Below are positions 1 to 10,238 of a DNA stretch of 64,000 bases, piece after piece. Source of the DNA: Pseudomonas rubra. GTDB lineage: Bacteria; Pseudomonadota; Gammaproteobacteria; Pseudomonadales; Pseudomonadaceae. Position 1 is the first letter of the stretch. Every line of letters starts with the position of its first letter. The notes beneath the pieces were generated by a model. The model ran no database searches. It was not told the origin of the DNA and worked only from the letters and a program-made list of their open reading frames with translations. The DNA lies in the NCBI RefSeq assembly GCF_028656935.1, contig NZ_JAMDGZ010000013.1, positions 1 through 64,000 on the forward strand, written 5' to 3'. The position numbers and the translations under genes are program-made.

Positions 1-30
1 GGTAGGGGTTTTGTCTTTTCCGGCTGCAAG

Positions 31-133
31 CTATAAGCCACAAGCCACAAGCCACAAGCCACAAGCCACAAGCCACAAGCAAGAGCAGACCGCGATCGGC
101 TCTTGCTTGTGGCTTGTGGCTTGTGGCTTATAG
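31..133. repeat. Asymmetric heptamer tandem repeat forming a long hairpin
   Basis: The left arm carries six tandem copies of CCACAAG (38-79). The right arm carries three copies of the complementary CTTGTGG (106-126). Both arms share the outer CTATAAG/CTTATAG flank and the inner GCAAGAGC/GCTCTTGC flank around a 12-base centre (87-98). The right arm (99-133) is a perfect reverse complement of a left arm from which three heptamers are removed. The unequal count suggests slippage within one arm. No coding function is visible. Confidence 0.9.
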
Positions 134-148
134 CTTGAAGCTTATGGC

Positions 149-361
149 TCATAGAACCTTCATCCGTGCCGCTGGGGTCGTCCAGCTCGCCGAATCCAGG
201 TCGAGCTCGCCCCAGGGCGCCAGTCGCTGCTCTGGGCGTTGTAGCTCTGCAGCGGGCCGCTGGCCGATCACAGGGGAAATGTCTGACTCCAGATACTGCA
301 ATGCCTTCGAATCGGTAGCAGACGCACCACAGCTTGCTGCCAAGGCATAAGCAGTGAGCAT
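149..361 (-). CDS. Hypothetical small protein, possibly exported (doubtful)
   Basis: I do not recognise this 70-residue frame. It starts with an ATG at 361 and opens with a short hydrophobic stretch, MLTAYALAASC, which could be a weak export signal. The remainder is polar and ends close to the heptamer hairpin. No good ribosome binding site precedes it. The frame stays open upstream to 604, but that part is Arg/Ser/Pro-rich and crosses the tRNA terminator, so it is unlikely to be translated. It reads in the same direction as tRNA-Leu. It could be non-coding. Confidence 0.3.
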   Translation of the reverse strand: MLTAYALAASCGASATDSKALQYLESDISPVIGQRPAAELQRPEQRLAPWGELDLDSASWTTPAARMKVL

Positions 362-549
362 CAGACATGCGATACGGCTTGTCGCGGGGTTTGGCGGTGC
401 GGATGGCAGTGTCGGTGAGCACCGCGGCGATTCCCTTGCAGTTGCCTGAGCGCGCTTGGGGCGGTCAGTATGTGAGTAAATTTCAAAACCGAACTCGCCC
501 CACTCACGTACTTTTGAGCTTACAAGGGAACCACTGGAACGATAGGCAC

Positions 550-575
550 AAAAAAACCGGCTCAGTGGCCGGTTT
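550..575 (-). terminator. Rho-independent terminator of tRNA-Leu
   Basis: The inverted repeat AAACCGGC (554-561) / GCCGGTTT (568-575) has a six-base loop. On the minus strand it is followed by a run of T residues (complement of the A run at 550-556). It lies about 45 bases after the 3' end of the tRNA. Confidence 0.85.
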
Positions 576-619
576 CTCTGGGTCTGAAGGTCTGGTAGAG
601 ACAATCAGATACTGCTATT

Positions 620-704
620 TGGTGCCCCGAGGGAGACTCGAACTCCCACTCCTTTCGAAAACGGATTTTGAATCCGCCGCGTCTACCAATTCCGCCATCA
701 GGGC
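620..704 (-). tRNA. tRNA-Leu (anticodon CAA)
   Basis: On the minus strand the sequence starts GCCCTGATGGCGGAATTGG and ends in an encoded CCA (complement of 620-622). The acceptor stem GCCCTGA pairs with TCGGGGC. The anticodon stem CGGA/TCCG closes a seven-base loop TTCAAAA, giving anticodon CAA (reads UUG). A long variable arm, typical of class II tRNAs, and a GTTCGAGTC T-loop are present. Length is 85 bases including CCA. Confidence 0.97.
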
Positions 705-716
705 TTGTGGCGGCGA

Positions 717-745
717 AGTATAGAGAGACGTTTACCGTTGGTCAA
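717..745 (-). promoter_or_regulatory. Sigma-70 promoter for tRNA-Leu
   Basis: On the minus strand there is a -35 box TTGACC (complement of 740-745), a 17-base spacer and a -10 box TATACT (complement of 717-722). The -10 ends 12 bases before the tRNA 5' end, which suits direct transcription of the tRNA as a single-gene unit. Confidence 0.75.
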
Positions 746-812
746 TCAGCTTTCATGGTCAATTTTCATCGTATCGGCTAAACTTTGCAGCCCTGTCGAA
801 CCGAACACCATC

Positions 813-2992
<2,180 letters not shown>

Positions 2993-3039
2993 TGTATTGT
3001 CGATCCCTTACAAGTACTGATTTGCAACTGGAGTGCTAA

Positions 3040-3375
3040 ATGAGCTTTTTGATCCCTGCCGCATACGCGGACGCTGCTGCCCCAGCCGCCGGCCCAGCCG
3101 GTACTGGCTTCGAGTGGATTTTCCTGGTCGGTTTCCTGGTCATCTTCTACCTGATGATCTGGCGCCCGCAGGCCAAACGTGCCAAAGAGCAGAAGAACCT
3201 GCTGAGCAACCTGCAAAAAGGTGACGAAGTTGTTACCAACGGCGGCATCGCCGGCAAGATCGTCAAAGTTGCCGACGACTTCGTGGTTCTGGAAGTGTCC
3301 GACAACGTTGAGCTGAAGTTCCAGAAGGGCGCCGTAGCCGCGACCCTGCCTAAAGGCACGCTCAAAGCGATCTAA
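3040..3375 (+). CDS. yajC: Preprotein translocase subunit YajC
   Basis: YajC is a small inner-membrane partner of SecDF and the SecYEG channel. The 111-residue protein has one N-terminal membrane segment around residues 25-46 (FEWIFLVGFLVIFYLMIW), followed by the conserved RPQAKRAKE block and a basic cytoplasmic tail containing GDEVVTNGGIAGKI. The ATG at 3040 follows a GGAG at about 3030. It sits between tgt and secD, the usual order in gammaproteobacteria. Confidence 0.97.
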   Translation: MSFLIPAAYADAAAPAAGPAGTGFEWIFLVGFLVIFYLMIWRPQAKRAKEQKNLLSNLQKGDEVVTNGGIAGKIVKVADDFVVLEVSDNVELKFQKGAVAATLPKGTLKAI

Positions 3376-3397
3376 GTTTCAGTTTTTTACCAATCGA

Positions 3398-3418
3398 CGG
3401 GGCGCGCAAGGCGCCCCG
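3398..3418 (+). other. GC-rich stem-loop between yajC and secD
   Basis: CGGGGCGC (3398-3405) pairs with GCGCCCCG (3411-3418) around a five-base GCAAG loop, just upstream of secD. No T-run follows it; the run of six T lies before the stem. It could stabilise the upstream mRNA or partly attenuate readthrough, but is not a canonical terminator. Confidence 0.6.
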
Positions 3419-3438
3419 CGTCTTGAACGGGCGGCGTG

Positions 3439-5304
3439 ATGCTGAACAAATACCCTCTGTGGAAATACGCACTGATCCTGGTGGTACTGGCGATCGGTTT
3501 TATTTATTCCGCTCCCAACCTCTACCCTGATGATCCGGCCGTTCAGGTCAGCGGTGCCAGTACTGCACTGCAGGTCACTCAGGCTGATCTGGACCGCGTG
3601 AGCAAAGCGCTCAACGAGTCCGGTATCCAGGTCAAGGCCGCAAGCCTTGGCGAGAAGGGCAAGGTTGGCCTGGTGCGCCTGACCAAGCAGGAAGACCAAC
3701 TGCCAGCCAAGGATGTAGTGCGCAAGGCACTGGGCGACGACTATGTAGTAGCGCTCAACCTGGCCCCTACCACCCCGCAATGGTTGCGTAACCTGGGTGC
3801 AAGCCCGATGAAGCTGGGCCTGGACCTTTCCGGTGGTGTGCACTTCCTGCTCGAAGTGGACATGGACAAGGCCATGGCGGCCCGCCTGAAAGTCTACGAA
3901 GGCGAAGTCAAAAGCCTGCTGCGCAAAGAGCGTGTGCGCTACCGCAGCCTGCCGCAACAAGATGGCGGCATTCAGCTGGGCTTCTCCGATGATGCTTCCC
4001 GCGAACAGGCCCGTAGCCTGATCCGCAAGAATTTCAATGATTTCGAGTTGACCACCACCGAGCGCAATGGCCTGTCCGTGCTGCGCCTGGCGATTACCCC
4101 GGCCAAGGTCGCGGAAATCCGTGAATACTCGATCAAGCAGAACCTGACCACGGTACGTAACCGCGTCAACGAGCTGGGTGTGGCCGAGCCACTGGTTCAG
4201 CGCCAGGGCGCCAACCGCATCGTGGTTGAGCTGCCAGGCGTGCAGGACACCGCCGAAGCCAAGCGTATCCTCGGCAAGACCGCCAACCTCGAGTTCCGCC
4301 TGGGTGCAGAGCCGGGTGCCTCGAAAGCCACCACCGAAACCTTCGAGTTCCGTGAGGGCGGTCGTTCGGCTCCGGTCGAGCGTGGCCTGATCATCACCGG
4401 TGACCAAGTCACCGACGCCCAGGCCAGCTTTGACGAGCAGGGTCGCCCGCAAGTGAACATCCGTCTGGATGGTCATGGCGGCGAGTTGATGAGCCGCGCC
4501 ACCCGCAGCAACGTCGGTCGCAGCATGGCGGTGATTTTCATCGAGCAGCGTCCAACCACTCGCTATGTCAAGCAGATGGTCGACGGCGTCGAGAAAGACG
4601 TTGCCGTGCAAACCTTCACCGAAGAGAAGAAAATCATCAGCCTGGCGACCATTCAGTCGCCACTGGGCAGTCAGTTCCGTATCACCGGCCTGAACGGTCA
4701 GGGCGAATCTTCGGAACTGGCCCTGCTGCTGCGTGCCGGTGGCCTGGCGGCGCCGATGTACTTCGCTGAAGAGCGCACCATTGGCCCAAGCCTGGGTGCC
4801 GACAACATCACCAAGGGTATCGATGCATCCCTGTGGGGCATGCTGTTCGTCTCGCTGTTCATCATGGCCATCTACCGCTTCTTCGGCCTGATCGCCACCA
4901 TCGCCCTGGCCGGTAACATGGTCATGCTGCTGGCGCTGATGTCCTTGCTGGGTGCGACGCTGACCCTGCCAGGTATCGCCGGTATCGTTCTGACCATGGG
5001 TATGGCCGTGGACGCCAACGTGCTGATCTTCTCGCGGATTCGCGAAGAGCTGGCCAATGGCATGTCGGTGCAACGTGCCATCCACGAAGGTTTCAACCGT
5101 GCCTACACGGCGATTGTCGATGCCAACCTGACCACCTTGCTGGTCGGCGGCATCCTCTTCGCCATGGGTACCGGGCCGGTCAAGGGCTTCGCGGTTACCA
5201 TGTCCCTCGGGATTTTCACCTCGATGTTCACTGCCGTCATGGTTACCCGCGCAATGGTCAACCTGACCTGCGGCGGGCGTGATATCAAGAAGCTGTGGGT
5301 TTAA
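3439..5304 (+). CDS. secD: Protein translocase subunit SecD
   Basis: SecD uses the proton gradient to help pull exported proteins across the inner membrane, as a complex with SecF and YajC. The product is about 621 residues. It has an N-terminal membrane segment (KYALILVVLAIGFIYSAPNLY), a large periplasmic domain containing LGLDLSGGVHFLLEVD, and a five-helix C-terminal membrane domain with GMAVDANVLIFSRIREEL. The start is ATG 3439, or GTG 3436 directly before it (GTGATG). secF follows after nine bases. Confidence 0.97.
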   Translation: MLNKYPLWKYALILVVLAIGFIYSAPNLYPDDPAVQVSGASTALQVTQADLDRVSKALNESGIQVKAASLGEKGKVGLVRLTKQEDQLPAKDVVRKALGDDYVVALNLAPTTPQWLRNLGASPMKLGLDLSGGVHFLLEVDMDKAMAARLKVYEGEVKSLLRKERVRYRSLPQQDGGIQLGFSDDASREQARSLIRKNFNDFELTTTERNGLSVLRLAITPAKVAEIREYSIKQNLTTVRNRVNELGVAEPLVQRQGANRIVVELPGVQDTAEAKRILGKTANLEFRLGAEPGASKATTETFEFREGGRSAPVERGLIITGDQVTDAQASFDEQGRPQVNIRLDGHGGELMSRATRSNVGRSMAVIFIEQRPTTRYVKQMVDGVEKDVAVQTFTEEKKIISLATIQSPLGSQFRITGLNGQGESSELALLLRAGGLAAPMYFAEERTIGPSLGADNITKGIDASLWGMLFVSLFIMAIYRFFGLIATIALAGNMVMLLALMSLLGATLTLPGIAGIVLTMGMAVDANVLIFSRIREELANGMSVQRAIHEGFNRAYTAIVDANLTTLLVGGILFAMGTGPVKGFAVTMSLGIFTSMFTAVMVTRAMVNLTCGGRDIKKLWV

Positions 5305-5313
5305 GGGGCTGCC

Positions 5314-6225
5314 ATGTTACGTACCATCAACTTCATGGGTGTGCGCAACCTTGCGTTCGGCATCACCCTGCTTCTGACTGTGCTGGCTTTGTTCAGCTGG
5401 TTCTACAAAGGCCTCAACTTCGGTCTGGACTTCACCGGCGGTACGCTCATCGAGCTGACCTACGAGCGTCCGGCCAACCTTGGCGAAGTGCGCGAGGAGC
5501 TGGTCAAGGCCGGCTTCCAGGATGCCGTGGTGCAGAGCTTCGGTGCCACCACCGACCTGCTGGTGCGCATGCCGGGCGATGATCCGCTGCTGGGCAACCG
5601 TGTCTCCGAGGCGCTGCAAAAGGTCAGCACCGATAACCCGGCCGTGGTCAAGCGTGTCGAGTTCGTTGGCCCGCAGGTGGGTGAAGAGCTGCGCGACCAG
5701 GGCGGTCTGGGCATGCTGCTGGCCCTGGGCGGCATCATGATCTACCTGGCCTTCCGCTTTCAGTGGAAGTTCGCCCTGGGTGCGATTCTGTCGCTGATCC
5801 ACGACGTGGTCGTGACCATGGGTATCCTCTCGTTCTTCCAGATCACCTTCGACCTGACGGTGCTGGCGGCGGTACTGGCGATCATCGGTTACTCGCTCAA
5901 CGACACCATCGTCGTGTTCGACCGGGTCCGTGAGAACTTCCGGGTACTGCGCAAGGCTTCGTTGATCGAGAACATCAATATCTCGACCACCCAGACCCTG
6001 CTGCGTACTGTCGCGACCTCGGTATCGACCTTGCTGGCCATCGCCGCACTGCTGTTCTTCGGTGGCGACAACCTGTGGGGCTTCTCCCTGGCGCTGTTCA
6101 TAGGTGTCATGGCTGGTACCTACTCGTCGATCTACATCGCCAACGTGGTGCTGATCTGGCTGAACCTGAACAGCGAAGACCTGATCCCGACGGTGAAAGC
6201 CGAGGGTGTGGACGAGCGTCCGTAA
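5314..6225 (+). CDS. secF: Protein translocase subunit SecF
   Basis: This is the partner of SecD in the inner-membrane SecDF complex. The 303-residue product has one N-terminal helix, the signature GLNFGLDFTGGTLIEL, a short periplasmic domain and five C-terminal helices including YSLNDTIVVFDRVREN. It starts at the ATG at 5314, closely behind secD, and is followed by a strong terminator that closes the queA-tgt-yajC-secDF transcript. Confidence 0.97.
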   Translation: MLRTINFMGVRNLAFGITLLLTVLALFSWFYKGLNFGLDFTGGTLIELTYERPANLGEVREELVKAGFQDAVVQSFGATTDLLVRMPGDDPLLGNRVSEALQKVSTDNPAVVKRVEFVGPQVGEELRDQGGLGMLLALGGIMIYLAFRFQWKFALGAILSLIHDVVVTMGILSFFQITFDLTVLAAVLAIIGYSLNDTIVVFDRVRENFRVLRKASLIENINISTTQTLLRTVATSVSTLLAIAALLFFGGDNLWGFSLALFIGVMAGTYSSIYIANVVLIWLNLNSEDLIPTVKAEGVDERP

Positions 6226-6257
6226 GGGTTTTTCCCACATTGCTGGTCGTACAAAAG

Positions 6258-6287
6258 GGCGCGAGTGTTGAACTCGCGCCTTTTTTT
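6258..6287 (+). terminator. Rho-independent terminator after secF
   Basis: The stem GGCGCGAGT (6258-6266) / ACTCGCGCC (6272-6280) has a five-base loop and is followed by seven T residues (6281-6287), 33 bases after the secF stop. Confidence 0.92.
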
Positions 6288-6345
6288 ATGCTCCAAGGCA
6301 GGGAGAAGGCGGGCTGTGTCCCGCAGGTACGATCAGGAGGTTCAC

Positions 6346-6894
6346 GTGAACAAGTCGATGCTGGTGGGTGCGGTTCTGGGTGCTGTCGGTGTAACCGCCG
6401 GAGGTGCTGTTGCCACCTACAGCCTGGTCAAGGGTGGGCCGGAGTACGCCGAGGTGCTGGCGGTGCAGCCGGTCAAACAGACCGTCAAGACCCCACGAGA
6501 AGTGTGCAAGGATGTCACGGTGACGCGTCAGGCACCGGTGAAGGATCAGCACCAGATTGCCGGTACCGTGGTCGGTGCGTTGGCAGGCGGCTTGCTGGGT
6601 AATCAGATTGGTGGCGGTACCGGCAAGAAGATCGCTACCGTGGCCGGTGCGGTCGGTGGTGGCTATGCCGGCAACAAGGTGCAGGAGGGCATGCAGGAGC
6701 GTGATACCTATACCACCACGCAAACCCGCTGCAACACGGTCAACGACCTGAGCGAGAAGGTCGTCGGGTATGACGTGAAGTATTCGATCGGCGACAAGGT
6801 CGGTCAGGTGCGCATGGACCGTGACCCGGGCTCGCAGATTCCGCTGGATAAAGAAGGCAAGCTGGTACTGAGCCAGGCTCAGCCCGGTCAGTAA
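6346..6894 (+). CDS. Glycine-zipper 2TM domain envelope protein
   Basis: The 182-residue protein starts at GTG 6346, seen from AGGAGG at 6335-6340 five bases upstream. It has an N-terminal membrane or signal segment (MLVGAVLGAVGVTAGGAVATY) and a glycine-zipper block around residues 70-110 with GxxxG spacing (VVGALAGGLLGNQIGGGTG). It ends in a conserved-looking domain with VVGYDVKYSIGDKVGQVRMD. The layout fits the SlyB/Rickettsia 17 kDa-like 2TM family of envelope proteins, but there is no clear lipobox. Cellular role unknown; it stands alone between terminators. Confidence 0.85.
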   Translation: MNKSMLVGAVLGAVGVTAGGAVATYSLVKGGPEYAEVLAVQPVKQTVKTPREVCKDVTVTRQAPVKDQHQIAGTVVGALAGGLLGNQIGGGTGKKIATVAGAVGGGYAGNKVQEGMQERDTYTTTQTRCNTVNDLSEKVVGYDVKYSIGDKVGQVRMDRDPGSQIPLDKEGKLVLSQAQPGQ

Positions 6895-6902
6895 GCACCC
6901 CG

Positions 6903-6972
6903 GTAGGAGCGGGCTTGCCCCGCGATTGCGATCTGTCAGTCGCATCGCATCGCGGGGCAAGCCCGCTCCCAC
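6903..6972. repeat. REP palindrome pair (GGAGCGGGCTTGCCCCGCG type)
   Basis: GTAGGAGCGGGCTTGCCCCG continues to 6926 and its inverted copy occupies 6949-6972, with a 22-base centre. The same core recurs at 26678-26722 and, diverged, at 55584-55641. This is a Pseudomonas intergenic REP element placed between convergent genes. Confidence 0.9.
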
Positions 6973-6983
6973 AAAAGCCCATA

Positions 6984-7011
6984 AAAAAAGCACCTCGAAA
7001 GGTGCTTTTTT
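6984..7011. terminator. Bidirectional terminator between the glycine-zipper gene and suhB
   Basis: AAAAAAGCACCT (6984-6995) pairs with AGGTGCTTTTTT (7000-7011) around CGAA. The A/T runs serve both strands, as expected between convergent genes. Confidence 0.9.
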
Positions 7012-7026
7012 GTACTCGATCGAAAC

Positions 7027-7845
7027 TCAGCGTTTGATCGAAGCAGGCAGGTGCGGCTGGATAGCCGTCAGAACAGCCTTGAAGCATTTGGTGTTGCCGG
7101 CAACGATGTGGCCCTTCTCGAGGAAGTCGTGGCCGCCGGTGAAGTCGCTCACCAGGCCGCCTGCTTCCTGGATCAGCAGCACGCCGGCAGCCATGTCCCA
7201 TTCCGACAGGCCCGATTCCCAGAAGGCATCGAAACGACCGGCGGCAACATAGGCCAGGTCCAGGCTGGCAGCACCGGCGCGGCGGATGCCGGCGGTCTGG
7301 CCAACCAAGGCGCGGAACATGCCCAGGTAGTTGTCCAGATCGGCCAACTGGTTGTCGCGGAACGGGAAGCCGGTACCCAGCAGGGCGCCTTCCAGGCTGG
7401 TGCGCGAGCTGACGCGCAGGCGGCGGCCGTTGAGTTGGGCGCCACGGCCACGGCTGGCGGTGAATTCTTCCTGGCGGACAGGGTCCAGCACCACGGCGTG
7501 CTCAAGGCGGCCACGGTATTTGCAGGCAATGCTGACGGCGAAGTGTGGAACGCCACGCAGGAAGTTGGTGGTACCGTCCAGTGGGTCGATGATCCACTCG
7601 TAGTCCTTGCCTTCTTCGCCGCTGCCGGCATGCAGGCCAGTCTCTTCACCACGGATAGTGTGGTTCGGGTATGCCTTGCGCAGGGCGTCGACGATCATTT
7701 TCTCGGCGGCGCGATCAACCTCGGAGACGTAGTCTTTGGCGTCCTTCTCATCAACCTTGATGGTATCCAGGCGTTCGATGGAGCGGAAAATCAGTTCACT
7801 GGCGCTGCGAGCGGCGCGCAGCGCGATATTCAGCATAGGCTGCAT
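7027..7845 (-). CDS. suhB: Inositol-1-monophosphatase family protein SuhB
   Basis: SuhB hydrolyses inositol-1-phosphate. In E. coli it also acts as a NusA partner in rRNA antitermination; whether that holds here is inference. The product is 272 residues from ATG 7845 (MQPMLNIALRAARS), preceded by AGGTGA. Metal-binding motifs of the family are present: GEETG, DPLDGTTNF and SEWDMAAG. The frame is open for 13 more codons upstream, but that part lacks homology-like sequence. It is divergent from trmJ and convergent with the glycine-zipper gene. Confidence 0.95.
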   Translation of the reverse strand: MQPMLNIALRAARSASELIFRSIERLDTIKVDEKDAKDYVSEVDRAAEKMIVDALRKAYPNHTIRGEETGLHAGSGEEGKDYEWIIDPLDGTTNFLRGVPHFAVSIACKYRGRLEHAVVLDPVRQEEFTASRGRGAQLNGRRLRVSSRTSLEGALLGTGFPFRDNQLADLDNYLGMFRALVGQTAGIRRAGAASLDLAYVAAGRFDAFWESGLSEWDMAAGVLLIQEAGGLVSDFTGGHDFLEKGHIVAGNTKCFKAVLTAIQPHLPASIKR

Positions 7846-7995
7846 GGGCGTTTCACCTGGGGATGTTAAAGAATAAAGCCGCATATTCTAGCAGAAAACT
7901 TTCTTCGCAGAAGTGTGAGATTTGCTTTCATGGCGTTACGCTGGTCGCTTCTGTAAGATTTACTCCCCCTTTCCCGCGTCTGTGAGCACTTCGCC

Positions 7996-8769
7996 TTGCT
8001 GCAAAATATTCGTGTTGTTCTGGTCAATACCAGCCACCCCGGCAACATCGGCGGCGCTGCGCGTGCCATGAAAAACATGGGCTTGTCGCGCCTGGTGCTG
8101 GTCGATCCGCAGGACTTCCCTTCGCCTGAGGCCGATGCCCGTGCGTCGGGTGCCGATGACGTGCTGGCCAGCGCCCAAGTGGTCGCCACCCTCGAAGAGG
8201 CGTTGGTCGGTTGCAATCTGGTGTTTGGCACCAGTGCCCGCGAGCGGCGTATCCCCTGGCCGCTGGTCGATCCGCGCGAGTGCGCCAGCAAGGTCATTGA
8301 GCATGCCACTCAGGGCGAGGAGATTGCCCTGGTGTTTGGTCGTGAGCACGCCGGCCTCACCAACGAAGAGCTGCAGCGTTGTCACTTCCATGTGCACATT
8401 CCCTCGAACCCGGACTTCAGCTCGCTGAACCTCGGTGCTGCGGTCCAGGTCCTGGTCTATGAAGTGCGCATGGCCTGGCTGGCGCTGGAAGGGCAGTCGT
8501 CGCAGGCGGAAAAAACCGACGTGGCCTCGGTGCGCAGCAGCGAACTGGCGACCATGGATGAAATGGAGCTGTTCTACGAGCACCTGGAAAAGACCCTGGT
8601 TGATATCGGCTTTCTTGATCCAGAAAAACCCAAGCACCTGATGCCGCGCCTGCGCCGGCTGTATGGGCGTAGCTCGGTCGATCGTTCGGAAATGAGTATT
8701 TTGCGCGGCATTCTTACGGAAACCCAGAAAGCGGCCCGTGGCGAACCGCATAAGCGGAAGGATCAATAG
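7996..8769 (+). CDS. trmJ: tRNA (cytidine/uridine-2'-O-)-methyltransferase TrmJ
   Basis: TrmJ methylates the 2'-O of nucleotide 32 in the anticodon loop of several tRNAs. The 257-residue SPOUT-class protein begins at a TTG (7996): the family N-terminus (M)LQNIRVVLVNTSHPGNIGG starts exactly there and no ATG or GTG fits. The motif HPGNIGGAARAMKNMG and the knotted C-terminal part of the SPOUT fold (LVFGREHAGLTNEEL, SSLNLGAAVQVLVYE) are clear. It abuts cysE with no gap. Confidence 0.95.
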   Translation: MLQNIRVVLVNTSHPGNIGGAARAMKNMGLSRLVLVDPQDFPSPEADARASGADDVLASAQVVATLEEALVGCNLVFGTSARERRIPWPLVDPRECASKVIEHATQGEEIALVFGREHAGLTNEELQRCHFHVHIPSNPDFSSLNLGAAVQVLVYEVRMAWLALEGQSSQAEKTDVASVRSSELATMDEMELFYEHLEKTLVDIGFLDPEKPKHLMPRLRRLYGRSSVDRSEMSILRGILTETQKAARGEPHKRKDQ

Positions 8770-9552
8770 ATGTTCGAGCGTCTGCGTGAAGATATCCAGA
8801 GCGTTTTCCACCGTGACCCGGCGGCGCGCAATGCCTTTGAAGTGCTGACCTGCTATCCGGGCATGCATGCGATCTGGCTGCATCGCGCGGCGCATGCCTT
8901 GTGGGTGAGGGATTGGAAATGGCTGGCGCGGTTGGTGTCGAACTTCGGCCGCTGGCTGACCGGTATCGAGATTCACCCGGGGGCCAAGGTTGGCCGGCGC
9001 TTCTTCATCGACCATGGCATGGGTATTGTCATCGGCGAAACCGCCGAGATCGGCGACGACGTGACGCTGTATCAGGGCGTGACCCTGGGTGGCACCACCT
9101 GGAACAAGGGCAAGCGCCATCCGACCCTGGAAGACGGGGTGGTGGTGGGCGCCGGGGCCAAGGTGCTGGGCCCGTTCACCGTCGGTGCCGGGGCCAAGAT
9201 CGGCTCTAACGCAGTGGTCACCAAAGCCGTGCCTGCAGGGGCCACGGCCGTGGGTATCCCGGGGCGGGTCATCGTCAAAACCGATGCTGAGGTGGAAGCC
9301 AAGCGCAAGGCCATGGCCGAGAAAATCGGCTTCGATGCCTATGGTGTCAGCGAAGACATGCCCGACCCGGTCGCCCGCGCCATTGGTCAACTGCTCGATC
9401 ATCTGCAGGCCGTCGACGGCCGCCTGGAAGACATGTGCGGCGCACTCAAGAACCTGGGCAGTGACTACTGCGCCAAGGAGCTGCCGGCTCTGCGCGAAGA
9501 GGACTTCGCCGAGATCAAGGACAAAGCCCGTAGCGACGCGTCGACGCATTGA
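8770..9552 (+). CDS. cysE: Serine O-acetyltransferase CysE
   Basis: CysE makes O-acetylserine from serine and acetyl-CoA, the precursor of cysteine. The 260-residue product has the N-terminal helical domain followed by left-handed beta-helix hexapeptide repeats (about 65-165) with [19 protein letters not shown] and [18 protein letters not shown]. It starts at ATG 8770, immediately after the trmJ stop. Its position just before the isc operon makes sense because IscS takes sulfur from cysteine; this placement is common in Pseudomonas and relatives. Confidence 0.96.
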   Translation: MFERLREDIQSVFHRDPAARNAFEVLTCYPGMHAIWLHRAAHALWVRDWKWLARLVSNFGRWLTGIEIHPGAKVGRRFFIDHGMGIVIGETAEIGDDVTLYQGVTLGGTTWNKGKRHPTLEDGVVVGAGAKVLGPFTVGAGAKIGSNAVVTKAVPAGATAVGIPGRVIVKTDAEVEAKRKAMAEKIGFDAYGVSEDMPDPVARAIGQLLDHLQAVDGRLEDMCGALKNLGSDYCAKELPALREEDFAEIKDKARSDASTH

Positions 9553-9555
9553 CAG

Positions 9556-9579
9556 AAGGGGCGTGCGCAAGCGCCCCTT
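9556..9579 (+). terminator. Stem-loop after cysE, weak terminator
   Basis: AAGGGGCG (9556-9563) pairs with CGCCCCTT (9572-9579) just after the cysE stop. Only a short T-poor tail (AGTTTGC) follows, so termination may be partial. Confidence 0.45.
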
Positions 9580-9636
9580 AGTTTGCTATCATTCGGCCGC
9601 CCTCTTGCGGTAAACCCGACTAAAGCACTAGGTCTT

Positions 9637-9669
9637 ATAGTTGACTTAAATGCTCGGGAATAGCATACT
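9637..9669 (+). promoter_or_regulatory. iscR promoter with overlapping type 1 IscR operator
   Basis: The 25 bases 9637-9661 match the E. coli type 1 IscR consensus (ATASYYGACTRWWWYAGTCRRSTAT) at 21 positions by my hand alignment. The left half ATAGTTGACT is complete; the right half is weaker. A -35 TTGACT (9641-9646) lies inside the site and a -10-like CATACT (9664-9669) follows after 17 bases. This predicts repression of the isc operon by [2Fe-2S]-IscR. Confidence 0.75.
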
Positions 9670-9704
9670 CGCTCCCATTCCGAAACCCGTGGTACCTACT
9701 AGCC

Positions 9705-10196
9705 ATGCGACTGACTACAAAAGGCCGATACGCCGTGACCGCCATGCTCGACCTGGCGTTGCACGCGCAGAATGGGCCGGTGTCTCTGGCCGACATTTCC
9801 GAGCGCCAAGGCATCTCCCTCTCTTATCTGGAGCAGCTGTTTGCAAAGCTGCGCCGTAGCAGCCTGGTTTCCAGTGTGCGCGGCCCTGGCGGCGGCTATC
9901 AGCTGTCGCGAAGCATGGAGAGCATTCAGGTCGCCCAGGTCATCGATGCGGTCAACGAATCGGTCGATGCCACGCGCTGTCAGGGGCTGGGTGATTGCCA
10001 CGCTGGCGACACCTGCCTGACTCACCACTTGTGGTGTGACCTGAGCCAGCAGATTCACGAATTCCTCAGCGGCATCAGCCTGGCTGACCTTGTCACTCGC
10101 CGTGAGGTACAAGAAGTCGCCCAGCGCCAGGACCTGCGTCGTATCGCAGGCCGGGCACCGCAGCTGGACAAGATTGAGACGTCCGCCGTCGAATGA
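9705..10196 (+). CDS. iscR: Fe-S cluster regulator IscR
   Basis: This is an Rrf2-family winged-helix repressor that senses cellular Fe-S supply by carrying a [2Fe-2S] cluster. It has 163 residues: the N-terminal DNA-binding domain [18 protein letters not shown], then the cluster-binding segment [16 protein letters not shown], which reproduces the E. coli ligand spacing (Cys-x5-Cys-x5-Cys-x2-His). It is the first gene of the isc operon and has a matching operator upstream, so it should autoregulate. Confidence 0.97.
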   Translation: MRLTTKGRYAVTAMLDLALHAQNGPVSLADISERQGISLSYLEQLFAKLRRSSLVSSVRGPGGGYQLSRSMESIQVAQVIDAVNESVDATRCQGLGDCHAGDTCLTHHLWCDLSQQIHEFLSGISLADLVTRREVQEVAQRQDLRRIAGRAPQLDKIETSAVE

Positions 10197-10238
10197 CCGT
10201 TTCGACGCGCGGCGCGACCGCCTGATAGGAGATATTCA

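Noticed and set aside
38..126. Possible CRISPR array from the repeated heptamers
   Set aside because: The units are seven bases with no spacers, and the copies are inverted rather than direct across the centre; no cas genes are present.
705..812. N-terminal extension of queA back to position 705
   Set aside because: The extension overlaps the tRNA-Leu promoter and lacks family sequence; MRVADF at 813 is the conserved start.
3379..5085. 568-codon open frame opposite secD
   Set aside because: It mirrors the codon bias of secD; its product is Gln/His/Gly-rich with no family-like motifs.
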